From: Larimichthys crocea
Taxonomy: Eukaryota > Chordata > Actinopteri > Sciaenidae
Assembly: GCF_000972845.2 (NCBI RefSeq)
Contig: NC_040019.1
Span: 11,919,001 to 11,983,000, forward strand
Direction: 5' to 3'
DNA length: 64,000 nt
Part shown: piece by piece, positions 39,441 through 51,032 of the stretch
Layout of the letters: each line of letters opens with the position of its first letter
Position numbering within the stretch: the stretch's first letter is position 1
Position numbers and translations under genes: made by a program
The notes under the pieces: model-generated
Databases searched by the model: none
Seen by the model: only the letters and a program-made list of their open reading frames with translations
Told to the model about the DNA's origin: nothing

Positions 39441-41957
39441 AACAAGCTCTGAGGCCTGTCATGGGGAGTTGAACCAAAGTGGTGAATTAATTCTTCAGCT
39501 GAATATTCCCTACAGCAGCAGCTGTGCAGAGATGCCATATGCTGGCTGCTTAATACAAACAGTGTAATAGAGTGTGGGTGCAAGACAATAAATCATTTTT
39601 CTTGACACTTTCAACAGGTAGCTATCTAGAGTTGTTTGTGGAAGAGGCTGTTTCTTCCTGTCTTTGTGTGTCCTCAGAGGAGGTATAGCGCTCTATTTAT
39701 GAAGCCCAGTTGCTGTTAGTTTCTGTGGCTTTACTGCTTCAATCCATTAACACTCCTTAGGTGTTAATGTACATCTGAGAAACATTTAGTAGTGTTTTTC
39801 TGTTACTCGTGATGGGTATGACTCAGTCAGTATTCCATGTGTTTACTTCAAAATAGTTTTAAGAAACACTGAAGTCGAGCTGACAAAGCCCGGTTCCAGA
39901 TCTCTGAATTGCCACCTACATCTCAGATATGTTCAGAAATTTAAATGTTGGGCCCACTGACAGCTGTTATCATGTGAGTTTGATAGACAGGATCAAGAAT
40001 GGGGACTTCATCTTCTTACACAGATAGTAAGCTATAGCCACATTCATGAAAAACACCAATAAATGTTGGAATTGACATAGCCATTTAAGTTACAGGAACT
40101 CTTAAATCTACATATGTCTTTGATCAACCATCACCATTAGGTTCTGTGGGGATCAGTTGTGATTACTGATATGTACATATATCTTCAGTGTGAGCACTGA
40201 AGTAAAGTATACAGGGCATGGCAACTTTATAGGAAACTAAGAATGTTTCTGTCATTTATGACTTTATACACATAAAAACACACTCAGAACTTCACATTTC
40301 TCTGTCACCAACTGTGAGGGTGTATTTGGATCAAATTTTATACGATTCGATATTCAATTAATGGATTTTCCCTGGCAACATGACGACTGTCATCAGATTC
40401 CAATATTGTAAAATTTATACACACACTAACATTTTCCACCAAGGACTTGCCCAACCAATGAGAAGAGCACAGACAACACACAAAAATTCCAAACAAGCAA
40501 TATTGCTCTAACTTTGGAAGAAGTCCATCACTTATGTATGAGTATGAGGTATTTTACTTCTTTATATGAACTTACAACAAATACCCAATAAATACTCAAT
40601 ATATTCAGCTCATTTAAATCCTCAGCCATGCATCATATATGTCAAAACTAATGGAGGAAACTACCTTTTAAGCTGGTTAGGCTCTTGCTTTCCCATTTCT
40701 CAGCCCACTTTGTGACAACCAAAGCAAGGGCCACTTGAGCAAGTCAGCATACGGTAATGTCTAGCTTTGCCACTAGTTACATATGTTGATTAAGACATAC
40801 ACTAAATGACTGGTGTATCCTCAGCGATGTCCAGTATTTGAAATATGCCACTGTTCTGCCCTCCAGTACTCTTTCTGTCAGGGTCTGTTAGGCTACCATT
40901 CAATTAGACTCCAACCAGGCCAAGATGAAGAATGAGCCCTTTGCACTGCACTGACCACAGCCTGGTCAGTGCAGCTGAATTGTTCTATTTATCATTTGCT
41001 TCGAGAAAGGCTCACAGTTTCTGATGATTTCCCCACAGAATTATTCAGACACATCTGAAAAGTAAAAAAGTAAATTTCCCCAGTATCTGTCTGCTGGGTG
41101 TCCCAGTCTGCTGATCACCCTGACTTCTCTGTGCCTGTCTCTGTCTGTCTCTTTCCTTCTATTTATTTATCTCTCTGTCCTCTCATTTAAGTCTTTTTGG
41201 CAGAAACTGCAGAGGCAGAAAGTTTATTTTTGTTTTTTGCTGTTTGTGTCTTGGGTTCTGCTATTCTGCATCTCTGTTTTTATCTTTGAAACATTTTACT
41301 TTTGTCAAAAACAATTATGCCTCATGACTGATTATACAGCATATTGCAGGGGTAGTTATTTTCAACAATCAATACATCTCAACAATAACTCACAGTATAA
41401 AGAGATGTCTCTCTAAAGCATGAATGAAGGCCAAACAATTCTCAAAGCCATTCATTACTTTCTGTTTATGTATCACATGTCTCCTGGGTTTTTAGAAAAA
41501 TAAAACTTTGGATTCAGTGCTGTTGAGCAGCTGATTTGGAAGTTTTGGGACCAGAAAACATAAATAAAGCATAATAAATATTGTAACAAAATGCCAGCAA
41601 AACTAAACATAAAACATATTCATCTCATCCATCTCCAAATTCAATATATACAGTATGTTTTTACATTGTGTCTGAAAATATAATGTGTTGACAAAAAGAC
41701 TACACCACAAATATAACTTCCTAAATGTTAACACTACCACTGCATCATGGTCACAATGACACTGCTAGCAACTGTCTTAACTGTAATATAATCTATACTA
41801 TTTGCACCAACTTAAGTTTGTGTTACCATTTTAGACCATATTTTAGACCATCTTTTCTTAACACAAAGTACAGCTAAAGTATTAGACAAATACATTTTTT
41901 TGCCTGATGACAATGTGGAAGGAAAAGAAGATTTCCAAGTTTTTAAGTTTAATTATT
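39441..41957. other. Intergenic DNA, no gene seen
   Basis: Unique AT-rich sequence. A 12-bp perfect hairpin is at 40946-40974. Confidence 0.45.
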
Positions 41958-42140
41958 TGGGAACCATGAATGTATCCACAAAATTCAGTGTCAGTCCATT
42001 CAGTTGGAGTCAGATATTACACCTTAGGGTTTATCTTCAGGAAACCATGAATGTTTGCACAGAATTTCACGGCAATCCATCTAATAGCTGTTGAGATATT
42101 TCAGTCTGAACTACAGTGGTGGACTGACAGACAAACTGAC
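41958..42140 (+). repeat. Teleost interspersed repeat with two diverged units
   Basis: Two related units begin GAACCATGAATGTAT (about 41970) and GAAACCATGAATGTTTG (about 42040). They continue with TTTCACGGCAATCCATC, then GTTGAGATATTTCAGTCTG and a GACTGACAGACA tail. This wording is typical of a widespread fish repeat, probably the 3' part of a retroelement. I do not assign a family name. Confidence 0.65.
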
Positions 42141-43619
42141 CAAGCGACTGACAAGCTGGCATTATCATTTCTGCAGTCGAACCACACCAATAGCCTGCCT
42201 ACAAACTTCTGTTACTTCTTCTATAACTTCTGTCCAGCTGCTGCCCAGTTTTACTCTGGTGTCTGCTCTGTGATCAGTGGCAGTGGAGGTGTTTGGATTC
42301 CTGCTCTTTCCCCTTTCTGGTCACAAATACTTCCTGTGATTAAATATCTTGGCCCTGCAGCTCAGCGAGTGAAATGCCAAGTCTGGGCTTCATGGGAGCA
42401 TCCATATATTCTGAGACAGTGGTCAGGATAAAATGGGCTTTACTCTACACTAATTTAATCCTGCTGAGAGCTGCTGTCACACAGAATTTCAATTATTCAT
42501 GGGAAAAAGGCCACAGGAAAAGGTCAATGTACTGAAAGAAAGCCTCTATTGATTATTGAAATGTTACCTTGGCTTGAAATAGTTAATAAAATAATAAGTT
42601 TTGATCAGACCTAAAACAAAACTTTAAATTTCATATTTAAGATCTGCTATAGTGTAATTTAGGTAGGAGCCAATCTGGATTAAGCTGATGGATCTGATTA
42701 ACTTTGACTTGGAGGCTGGGTAATTCTGAACCAGAGCTAGATACTCAAAGCACAGATATCCTACAAAGTAATTAGCTCTTTTGATTTTAGTGTGTAATTT
42801 CACTCTATTGAGCAAATATGACATTGTGAGAGAAAAAATCATTAGCATTACTTAGGAGTCCTTGCTCAAACCAATATCTTCTGCTTTCCATAAGTTAATT
42901 GAAGTCAAAATATTGGTTGGTCAAATTAAAACAACTGGATGACAGTGGTACCCTCGGGCATTCGGAGCCTTAGGGTCTCAACATTTACCTGATTCTTTGC
43001 TTTAGAGGGAGCAGGTCTAAGAACCCAATTAGGCAGAAGGCTCTATGAAATTATTTATTTATTTTTTACAATTTTGAATAACAACAACAAAAAAAGAATA
43101 TAAAGTTCTGCTTTAAGCTGTTAGAAAGTTAGGGATAAAAGACAGAAACTTGGAGGTAAAGAAACAGAAAGTAACAGACAATTATAAACTGGTCCAATGT
43201 AGGAACAGTCAGATTAAAAGATTGTAAACTAAAAAAATCATTTAGCATCAATCAAATAAACACAGGCCCTCTGTGTGTAATTTCACAATTACTTTACTGG
43301 TCAATGTCACATTTTGACATTTAAGCCGTTTGAGCCACATTAACCTGATCACTGCCAAGATCACACAAGATAAAGTAATTTCACACTAAGCTCTTTGACT
43401 CAGCTTGGCGATGGACTAATTCACATCTTTCTACCCTGACTTGATTTTCTGTGTGTTTATATAAGCTGTGAATCACTTGAATATAAATCATAAACCTCTT
43501 GACGACAACACCTTGGTGGCTAATAAAAGCTAAAAATCAGTCTTAGGTAAGACTTAATCACAGCATTCATCACTCAGATATTGTGAATAAAGCAGATAAA
43601 CAACCCCAAAGGTGCCAAA
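42141..43619. other. Intergenic DNA, no gene seen
   Basis: A 126-codon frame (42051-42431) starts inside the repeat above and shows no conserved-looking sequence. No gene is supported. Confidence 0.45.
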
Positions 43620-44010
43620 CTCTACACCATTCTCACAAAAATATCCTGATGGATTAGTAGGGCCTCATTTGAGAGGTCCATAAATATTCATATATTAATT
43701 TCATACTTTGTTTAACCCCACCTGGAAAAGTTGTGTGAAATAATGATAAGAGCCCAGGGGTCCCATTACGCTGCTGACTAATCCCAATAAATCCACTTTC
43801 CTCTGCAGTACAATCCAACTTGACTTGTCCTGCTCCTAAATAAAAGTGACAGCTGCGGCACTAACATTTGTCCTTGTTGGCTCGTGTCTTGTCCAACCTG
43901 TCACTCACAGGAATGATCACCTGGATTGATTGCATGAATCTTGACGTAAAGAGCGCATGAGACATGCCTATTCTCCTCTGGATGTGTAATACTGCCTGAA
44001 GCAGGAGATA
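43620..44010. promoter_or_regulatory. Possible conserved non-coding element
   Basis: A complex, repeat-free block that is less AT-rich than its surroundings. It contains GATAAG, CCCATTACG, CTAATCCCAATAAATCC and several TGACAG/TGTCA-type sites, with no sustained open frame. It looks like a constrained enhancer rather than neutral desert sequence. This is inference only. Confidence 0.22.
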
Positions 44011-44988
44011 AAGCAAGTCAAAGGGTCACGTCTAATGGTATTGCCTGACATGACAAGATGGAAGGAGCTGACTGGGCTTAAAACAATCCACGCTTAGTCA
44101 TAAGAATTTGTTCAATATGCTGCTGGATGCACATAGCTGCAACAATAGTTTCAATTTTCACATACAAGCTTTTTATGCAAAGCTTTAGATTTTTCTTTCC
44201 TTTGAATTTTGACATGTTGTGCCAAGCATAACAAGAAAAAAAAAACAGTGTCTGAATGTGAAAAGATTTGCATTTTTCATTCATGCTGCCACACAGTCGC
44301 TTAATGCAAAAGGTTATGGATCTTGCTGTGGGGAATTGGAAGATTTATATTATTCTCCACAGAGGCAAATTCGTCTAATATGACAGTTTAATCCTCTCAG
44401 AGGACTAACCGCTCAGCAGGATCAAGAATAGCATTCAAAGTTTCTTTGCATTGTCACTGCAGTCTAATACCCTAATTCTAAGAACTGATTACTGAGGCAT
44501 CTTCACTATTAGGTTGTAAAATATTACTCGAGCAACATTAATACAATTGTTTAGATATATTTATCAGTATTAAGTATTACAAATTTTCTCTAAATCCACT
44601 GCTTAGACCATGCAGAAAGACCTATTTGAGATGAAAACTCATTTTGAAAGTTTTCATAATAAATTCTATAAATGACCGATTAGTACTGCATGACAAAAGA
44701 TGAAAAATTAAATGAGCAATGCAGTGAGATATATAAAGACCTGTAAAGAGAATTGTTAAAGGCTTTTTTTATTCCCAGTTCTCAATGTGGACTGCAGCCT
44801 CGTTATTGAGGCTCTGTAGACTGACTATAGAGAGGAGGCATTTGGCTAGATCCTGAAATCTCGTAATAATAGCTCCTTTTGAATCATACCACAGGGTTGA
44901 AAAAGAAAAAGTGGAGTGAGTGACTGCAGTCTAGTTGAAATGTTCAAGTGGTGAGCATTTTGCCAGTTCTTGCCTGGTAGCTTACTGC

Positions 44989-44992
<4 letters not shown>
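44011..44992. other. Intergenic DNA, no gene seen
   Basis: Nothing recognisable. Confidence 0.45.

Positions 44993-45023
<31 letters not shown>
44993..45023. repeat. (TG)n microsatellite
   Basis: About 15 TG units. Confidence 0.95.
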
Positions 45024-45026
<3 letters not shown>

Positions 45027-48000
45027 AATGAGAGGCAAATTGTAAAGCACTTTGGATGAAGTCACCAGATAAATGATTGATCTTTTGGGGTAATTTTCAA
45101 AAAGCGAACAAAAATACAGCAGTAAAATCAGGAGTCAACTTGCTTCTGCTATCTCCAATGACCTAAAGCTATCTCGCTATCGTGCATCTGTCCTTATCTA
45201 CCTGCACATGTCTTTCACTGTGGCTCTCTTTTAATGTATGGATATTTATGTACAAGTTAGCTTTTTATCTATACTGTAATTTGTGCCTAATAATGTAGCA
45301 CAGCTATTCCAATTAGCATTAATATTCTCAATTTTATTCATTGCATGTCTTAATTAGTGCTTGACAATGTAACCTCATGTCCTCTATCGAATAGACATTT
45401 CTACTAATTAATATTACTAATAAAAATCTCTTTATATTATTGCTCTGCATGTCTCTAAACTATTTCAGTAACTTTTCTAATTCTTTCTAATGGTTTATTT
45501 TAGGGTGACTTATGTCCAGAGACTGCAGAATTGTCTCTTGGCTAGCTCTGGTGTATTTACAGCAATGTTTATTAATATGCTCTGTCCCAGATAAATAAAG
45601 CAATACATAAAAAAACGGTGCCTTCATACCTGCAAAACACTCAGGCAGGTGAACAATATAATAAATTATTGGAAACATTATTATAACCGCAGGGGTCAAA
45701 GAGTCAAAATAGTGTGCATGTTTTAATTTAAGTGGGATAAGAAAATAGTAGAGAGGAGAGCATACAAGGAGAGGATGTGATGCGCACCACTGCAATAAAC
45801 TGCTATAAAAAATGTTACAAAAACGTGCTATCCTCCCACTGCCAAATTACTAAAAAATGTATTCATGCCCCGACCATGGAGCTGTTAACATCTAGCCTTT
45901 TTCACACATAGTCCACGAATAATGATAAAAGCCCAAAGGAGGGAGACAGAGGGAGAGAGGCATAAAACATCCACATAAAGTGTAGGGGGGCTTTGTTGTC
46001 TAGCTTAACATCTGCCTACCGACCTCCAAATGGCTCTCTCACTCTCATGGTTGGCTGTGTTGCCATCTGTGAATACAACTCGTCAAGGTATTTAATTGCA
46101 ACCTAGTGATTAAGGGTTATTATGATGTCTTTGAAGGAAGCTCACCAAAACCTATGGAGCAGCCCTTGTGTAGAATACATAAAAGGTGTATCACCGGTAG
46201 TAATCAGGGCAAATGTGTGTTAATGCATTGTTCCAAACTTTTTTTTTTTCATGAGAATACCAAAGTATGACTTAAGCCAGATAAACATGTAAGTACACTT
46301 TTATAAATGTACTTAGACTGCATATTAATGATTGCTAATTGATAATCTGAATGCCTTCTTACCTCCTGCTTTTGTTAAAGTCTTCCATTGTCTTTAAGTG
46401 CATACTGTATGTGATGCTGCATTAATATCCACATTAGTGAAGCTTGCATATTTAGACCTGTGTAACAGTAGAGAGCCACAAAACTAACATAGCCTATATT
46501 CTTGCACTGTATGTCATACAATTTGCTGGTGAGAATATTTACTTCCAGCTTGTATTTGTTTATTATTTATTATTTTATCATTATTTATTTATAAGACACA
46601 ACTGTTTCCGGTGCAGTACTGCAGTGTCTCTACTTTAAAGTTGTCTGTCCTACTTGTTTCATCCTCTGCTTTCTTGAGTGTATTTGTTTCAACCTATGGA
46701 TACATTTTAACAAAACACACCCAGAGGTTGTAAATAATAGAGAGGACAGAGTTAAAGGGCTTTGTGGTAAAGGCTACAAAGCCAATCTACTTTATCTCCT
46801 TTATGTGGCAGTATAGTATACCAGCTTAATGGCATACTTCATTAGGCCTAATGAGCCACTCAGATTTCCTACATTGACAATGAATGAAACTATTGTTTGT
46901 GTGCATGCATAAAAACCCTAATTATAGCATATTGATCTAAGTGTTTCTTTCTCACACACATATACTCACGAAACGTACTACTACTACTTTTATTATTATT
47001 CATCCACCACATGGTTTGATGCTACATACAGCAAAGAAAACTACAGGAATGCTACAACAAATTCTACATCTTTGACCTTTATCATCAGCTTTTAATGTCT
47101 TTAATGTGCTTGAGAACATTTTATGCTTTAAGCTTTTGACTTCTTGAGCTATGACTGTTGAACTCTCTAGTTTACCTATATGGAAACAGACTGAAATTCT
47201 CTTTAAACTGCTGTGGTGCTCATGATTTGGGTGATGTTATCAATGATGTCACCTCTCTGTGCTGAAGTGGTTCACTAAACAAGAAAAAAAAAACGTTAAT
47301 AGCTTTCCCTTCCACAATATTCATTATTTATACACACACTGACTGTGAAAATGTGATGCGGGTTGGTGACCTAGACGAGGAAAGTGCACGATTCAGTAGA
47401 ATGAGAGTGTCTTCGTTGTTGCTGACATGCCTTTTGAAGCGCTACAACAACAAATTAAAGTCTTTATATAGCCATTGCTTCATTTTAACAAGTCACATGC
47501 TTTATATTGCTGCTGAATAGCTACAAACTGAATTACCATTCTGCTCTGTGTTCACCTTGAGTGTAAGTACACCTCACAGTCACTTAAACAACAGACCAGA
47601 ATGGAGAGTGCAGACAAAGCGGCTGATTTTCTTTTCTATAAATTTCTGCAATGAATTACAGCACAGAGCAAAAATTCTTTGTTTGCAGAGTTTGGATTTA
47701 ATATTTACATTTTAATCACATAAATTACATTTTAATGATCAGAATAATTTACTTCACTCTTACTTATTAATGCCAATTATTCTAGAGTGTTTGTGTAAGT
47801 ATGTTCCTGTAAGTTCTCCTCTGTGAAGTGTGATTGTTCAAACCGCTTCTCCTTTAACAACTCGTCTTTGGCTGTGTGGGTTAGTTACTGTACGTAGGTT
47901 TGATACACACAGGGGCGAGCTTTTGCTACTAAAAATATTTAAAGAATAAATACAAAGTAAAACATGAATCATGCATGTCCCCAATGGTAAACGAGTGCAT

Positions 48001-49864
48001 CCAAATCATATTGAGAAACAGGTTCCCAAAAGTATTCTCCATTATATCATTAATTCCAAAATATTTTTTGGCCGTATTGCATTCATTAGGGAAAACAATG
48101 GACAACTTTAATTCCACCATCTGTCTGGACAGATTTGTGTAAGAAATTATTGGTACAGAGGCATGGTTAAAATGGACATGAAAAGAACTGGGAAGGCTTA
48201 AAAATGTTTTTTTTCCACCACTGATCTTAGTTTACCTGTCTAAAAATATAACTGGAAATGAAACTCAATTGTTTACCCCAAATCAGGGACACAACTAAAT
48301 TACAGTCTAAATAAATGCAGACCTAATCCTTCTTGACATCCACCTCTGTGGCAGAAACAACCTTAATTTTAAGATTTAGAGAATCTACTCTACTAAAACT
48401 TACTGTTTGTACTTGGTCCCATTTCTGCTTTCAGTACTGCCAGTCCAGGATGATTAGCCCTCTATTCACTGCTCCATCGCCTCTCTACCCACGCACATAT
48501 TTTCTTCCCCGGAATGCTGAAATAATCTACATAGCTCAGGGTAAAGGGTACTATTCATGTTTCCAGACATACTTATCTGTACTTTACCTTGACTTTGCAA
48601 AAGCAGCGATATTAATTCCTTATCTTTTTTTGACAACTTAGAAGTCAGGCATGTTTGAAGTTTCTGCATGTTGAAAGAACAGCCTGAAGAAATGAACCGA
48701 CACCATGCAACTAATGTTCAAAGTCTAATGACAACACAGTCTCCCGCTATAGTACGTTTTGTATGTGCAAAAATGATAATGACTACCTTGTCCGTAATCT
48801 TGAAACGTGTCTCTGTGACTTCTTGAAGTCACATGACCTGCAGTTCTGACACTGATCACTAGCCTTCTCCGAAAAATGTTCCCCATCCTGTTTGGAAAAA
48901 TCATACACCTATTCAAAAAATCTGAAACAATTAAAGAACCATGGATGCATATTAGTGGCAGAGCTGTGTAGTTGGATTCTCCTCCTTGCCTCACCCTCAC
49001 CTTTCTGCGCAAAAGAGAAACATGAAAAATGTGAAAGGCAAATGTTGAATCTTCAATCTATCTAGCAAGTGTCCATAAACTGTAACTTTGATTAGAGTTG
49101 TGTTCCCAGCTATATTCTGGCCATCTCCTAAAGTAAAAACAACATGCAGAGGCACAGCGTGACCTATAACGATGGCATGAGACTGCTTCTTAAACGTTAC
49201 TTACACTGGTGCAATGTTCTGTTCTGCTTTGTACAAAATGACATTATAGTGGCATCGACCAATCCTGAGCTGAACTCAGGTTTTCATCCAGATTGTGGAG
49301 CCATTGGTGCTCTAGTTTGTATGTGGGTGCAGTTAATTGATTACAATATTTTCTATCTATTTAATATGAAGCTGCATATGTGTTGCTATGCACTTTTTGT
49401 ATTTGTATATTGTTTTTAATTATGAACGTTAGGGACCTTTTCTATGCATGTTCTTAAAATATTATATTATTCTATTACTGGCATTATTATTACAGAGCCA
49501 GTGTTTAGTCTGTTTGGTGCTGCTGTAGAAGAGGACCTGAAGGCTTGTTAAAAAAAAAAAAAAGTGGTTCATGTATTTGCAACATTTTTAGATTAGCTGG
49601 GAGGTGGCAGAGGCAGTAATTGCTAAGATGGCTCTTCAGAAACTTATGTCACGTATATGAGCTCCATTCTTTATATTGTCTTTGGTTGTAAGGTGACAAA
49701 AAACATAACTATTCTTCTTTCTCAAACAATTTCTATAATAGGAGTGATGAACAGGAACCTACATGACATGCAGAACCAAATGTATACTAGCTTTATTTTT
49801 AAACACTGGATTGCTGATAGACATAACCAATAACTACAGCTGACTTTTTAGATATTGTTGGATT
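45024..49864. other. Intergenic DNA, no gene seen
   Basis: AT-rich desert with a poly-A run at about 49550-49563. At 46839-46854 there is a perfect 16-bp palindrome, TCATTAGGCCTAATGA. No gene or complete transposon was recognised. Confidence 0.45.
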
Positions 49865-49872
49865 ATCTAACA

Positions 49873-50303
49873 CAGTGGTTCTTAACCTGGGTTCGATCGA
49901 ACCCTAGGGGTTCGGTGAGTCGGTCTCAGGGGTTCGGTGGAGCCTCCGTCCTGGATTTTTTTTTTATACCATTTGTTACAACATATCTTTGTGAACAATC
50001 GTCGTTTTCGAGGATGCAGGACATAAAAACTAAGAAAAGGAACAGACTTTGCTGTGAAAATGACATGAGACTGGCACTTGCCAAGGTGAAGCCATGCATA
50101 TCTGGTCTCTCAAGTTGTTGTAAGTTGTTGTGAGTTCATGCACTGTGTTGGTTTTATTATTTGAACAAGGTGATGTTAATGCACGGTTCATTTTGTGCAC
50201 CAGTAAAAAAAATCATATTTTATCTTTTACTAAAGAAGGGTTCGGTGAATGAGCATATGAAACTGGTGGGGTTCGGTACCTCCAACAAGGTTAAGAACCA
50301 CTG
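49873..50303 (+). mobile_element. hAT-family non-autonomous element
   Basis: A 431-bp element with 15-bp perfect inverted ends: CAGTGGTTCTTAACC at the left and GGTTAAGAACCACTG at the right. It is flanked by an 8-bp duplication with one mismatch (ATCTAACA at 49865-49872, GTCTAACA at 50304-50311). Both features are hAT hallmarks. Inside, a remnant reading NRLCCENDMRLALAKVKPCI resembles the C-terminal part of hAT transposases of the ZBED5-like group. Repeats of GGGGTTCGGT occur near both ends. It lies about 530 bp upstream of the sfswap start codon and could affect promoter spacing. Confidence 0.9.
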
Positions 50304-50399
50304 GTCTAACACTTATGAAATGTTGTCAGCTCATATTATGAACATTATCTCTATGTGTGTTTTTTAAAAACATAAGTGTGTCCTTGTCATGTTGCAGCA

Positions 50400-50832
50400 T
50401 TGAATCCAGTCACACAGCAACAGCACAGGGCAACGTTAGCAGTTCATTTCACCACCAGCACTTTCGACAAACGTTAAAAAAAAGACCACAGTGACGAAAA
50501 TACAACTCATATACACACTTTCTATTTTTAAATAAAAACACGGGGCTGGACAAAATGGACACGTGTTGGTGAGTTAAAACACTTCACACGAAGTTAAGTT
50601 TTAATAACGCAGACACGTCGTCGTAAGCGCGGACCGGAAACACAGCTGCATTTACTTTGCTATCCAACATGGCAACTGAGGGCACGTAGATTTTTGTTTT
50701 GGGGCACAACACCGAGGATTATTGTAACATTTTGGACCACCTGCAAGACATTTGGCTCCAGAAGACCACCACCATACCGCTATTTCTATTCCCCCTCCTA
50801 CATGTTTGTCCATTTTTACGAGTTATTCCGAC
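50400..50832 (+). promoter_or_regulatory. sfswap: Presumed sfswap promoter and 5' leader
   Basis: The region upstream of the first coding exon is richer in CpG than the desert, for example GACACGTCGTCG and AAGCGCGGACCGGAAAC (about 50612-50641). An ETS-like ACCGGAAA is at 50633-50640 and a YY1-like AACATGGC at 50667-50674. No TATA box is placed convincingly, which suits a housekeeping splicing factor. The transcription start cannot be fixed from sequence. Confidence 0.5.
50669..50689 (+). other. Possible upstream ORF in the sfswap leader
   Basis: ATG in a strong context (A at -3, G at +4) followed by five codons and a stop (M-A-T-E-G-T). It is relevant only if transcription begins upstream of 50669. 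A second out-of-frame ATG at 50802, in a weak context, opens a frame that overlaps the true start and ends at 50903. Confidence 0.35.
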
Positions 50833-51032
50833 ATGTATCGACGCGGAGCGGGAAAGAAAGACCACAACAACAAACCGGTGAAGAAGGATGTGAGCGACAG
50901 TGATAAATACGCCGACCTCTTGGTTTTCGGATATGCCTGCAAACTGTTTCCAGACGACGAAAGGGCTCTTTACCACGAACATGGAAAGCATCTTATCCCA
51001 TGGATGGGGGACAAGAGCATCATGATTGATAG
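50833..51032 (+). CDS. sfswap: sfswap coding exon 1 (residues 1-67)
   Basis: First coding exon of splicing factor SWAP (suppressor-of-white-apricot homologue), a nuclear regulator of alternative splicing. The start ATG has G at -3, and the frame runs from a lysine-rich N-terminus into [12 protein letters not shown] (28-39), HLIPWMGD (53-60) and IDR (65-67). This is the conserved opening of the DRY_EERY domain. The N-terminus before residue 28 is shorter and more basic than I would expect from mammalian orthologues. The donor is GATAG|GTCGGT, and the exon ends after two bases of codon 67. Together with exons at 52648, 55498, 57959 and 63821 it gives one uninterrupted frame. The family assignment is secure; the start is likely because residues upstream of it in frame are not conserved-looking. 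Confidence 0.93.

Noticed and set aside
42051..42431. 126-codon open frame
   Set aside because: Starts inside an interspersed repeat and has no conserved-looking segment.
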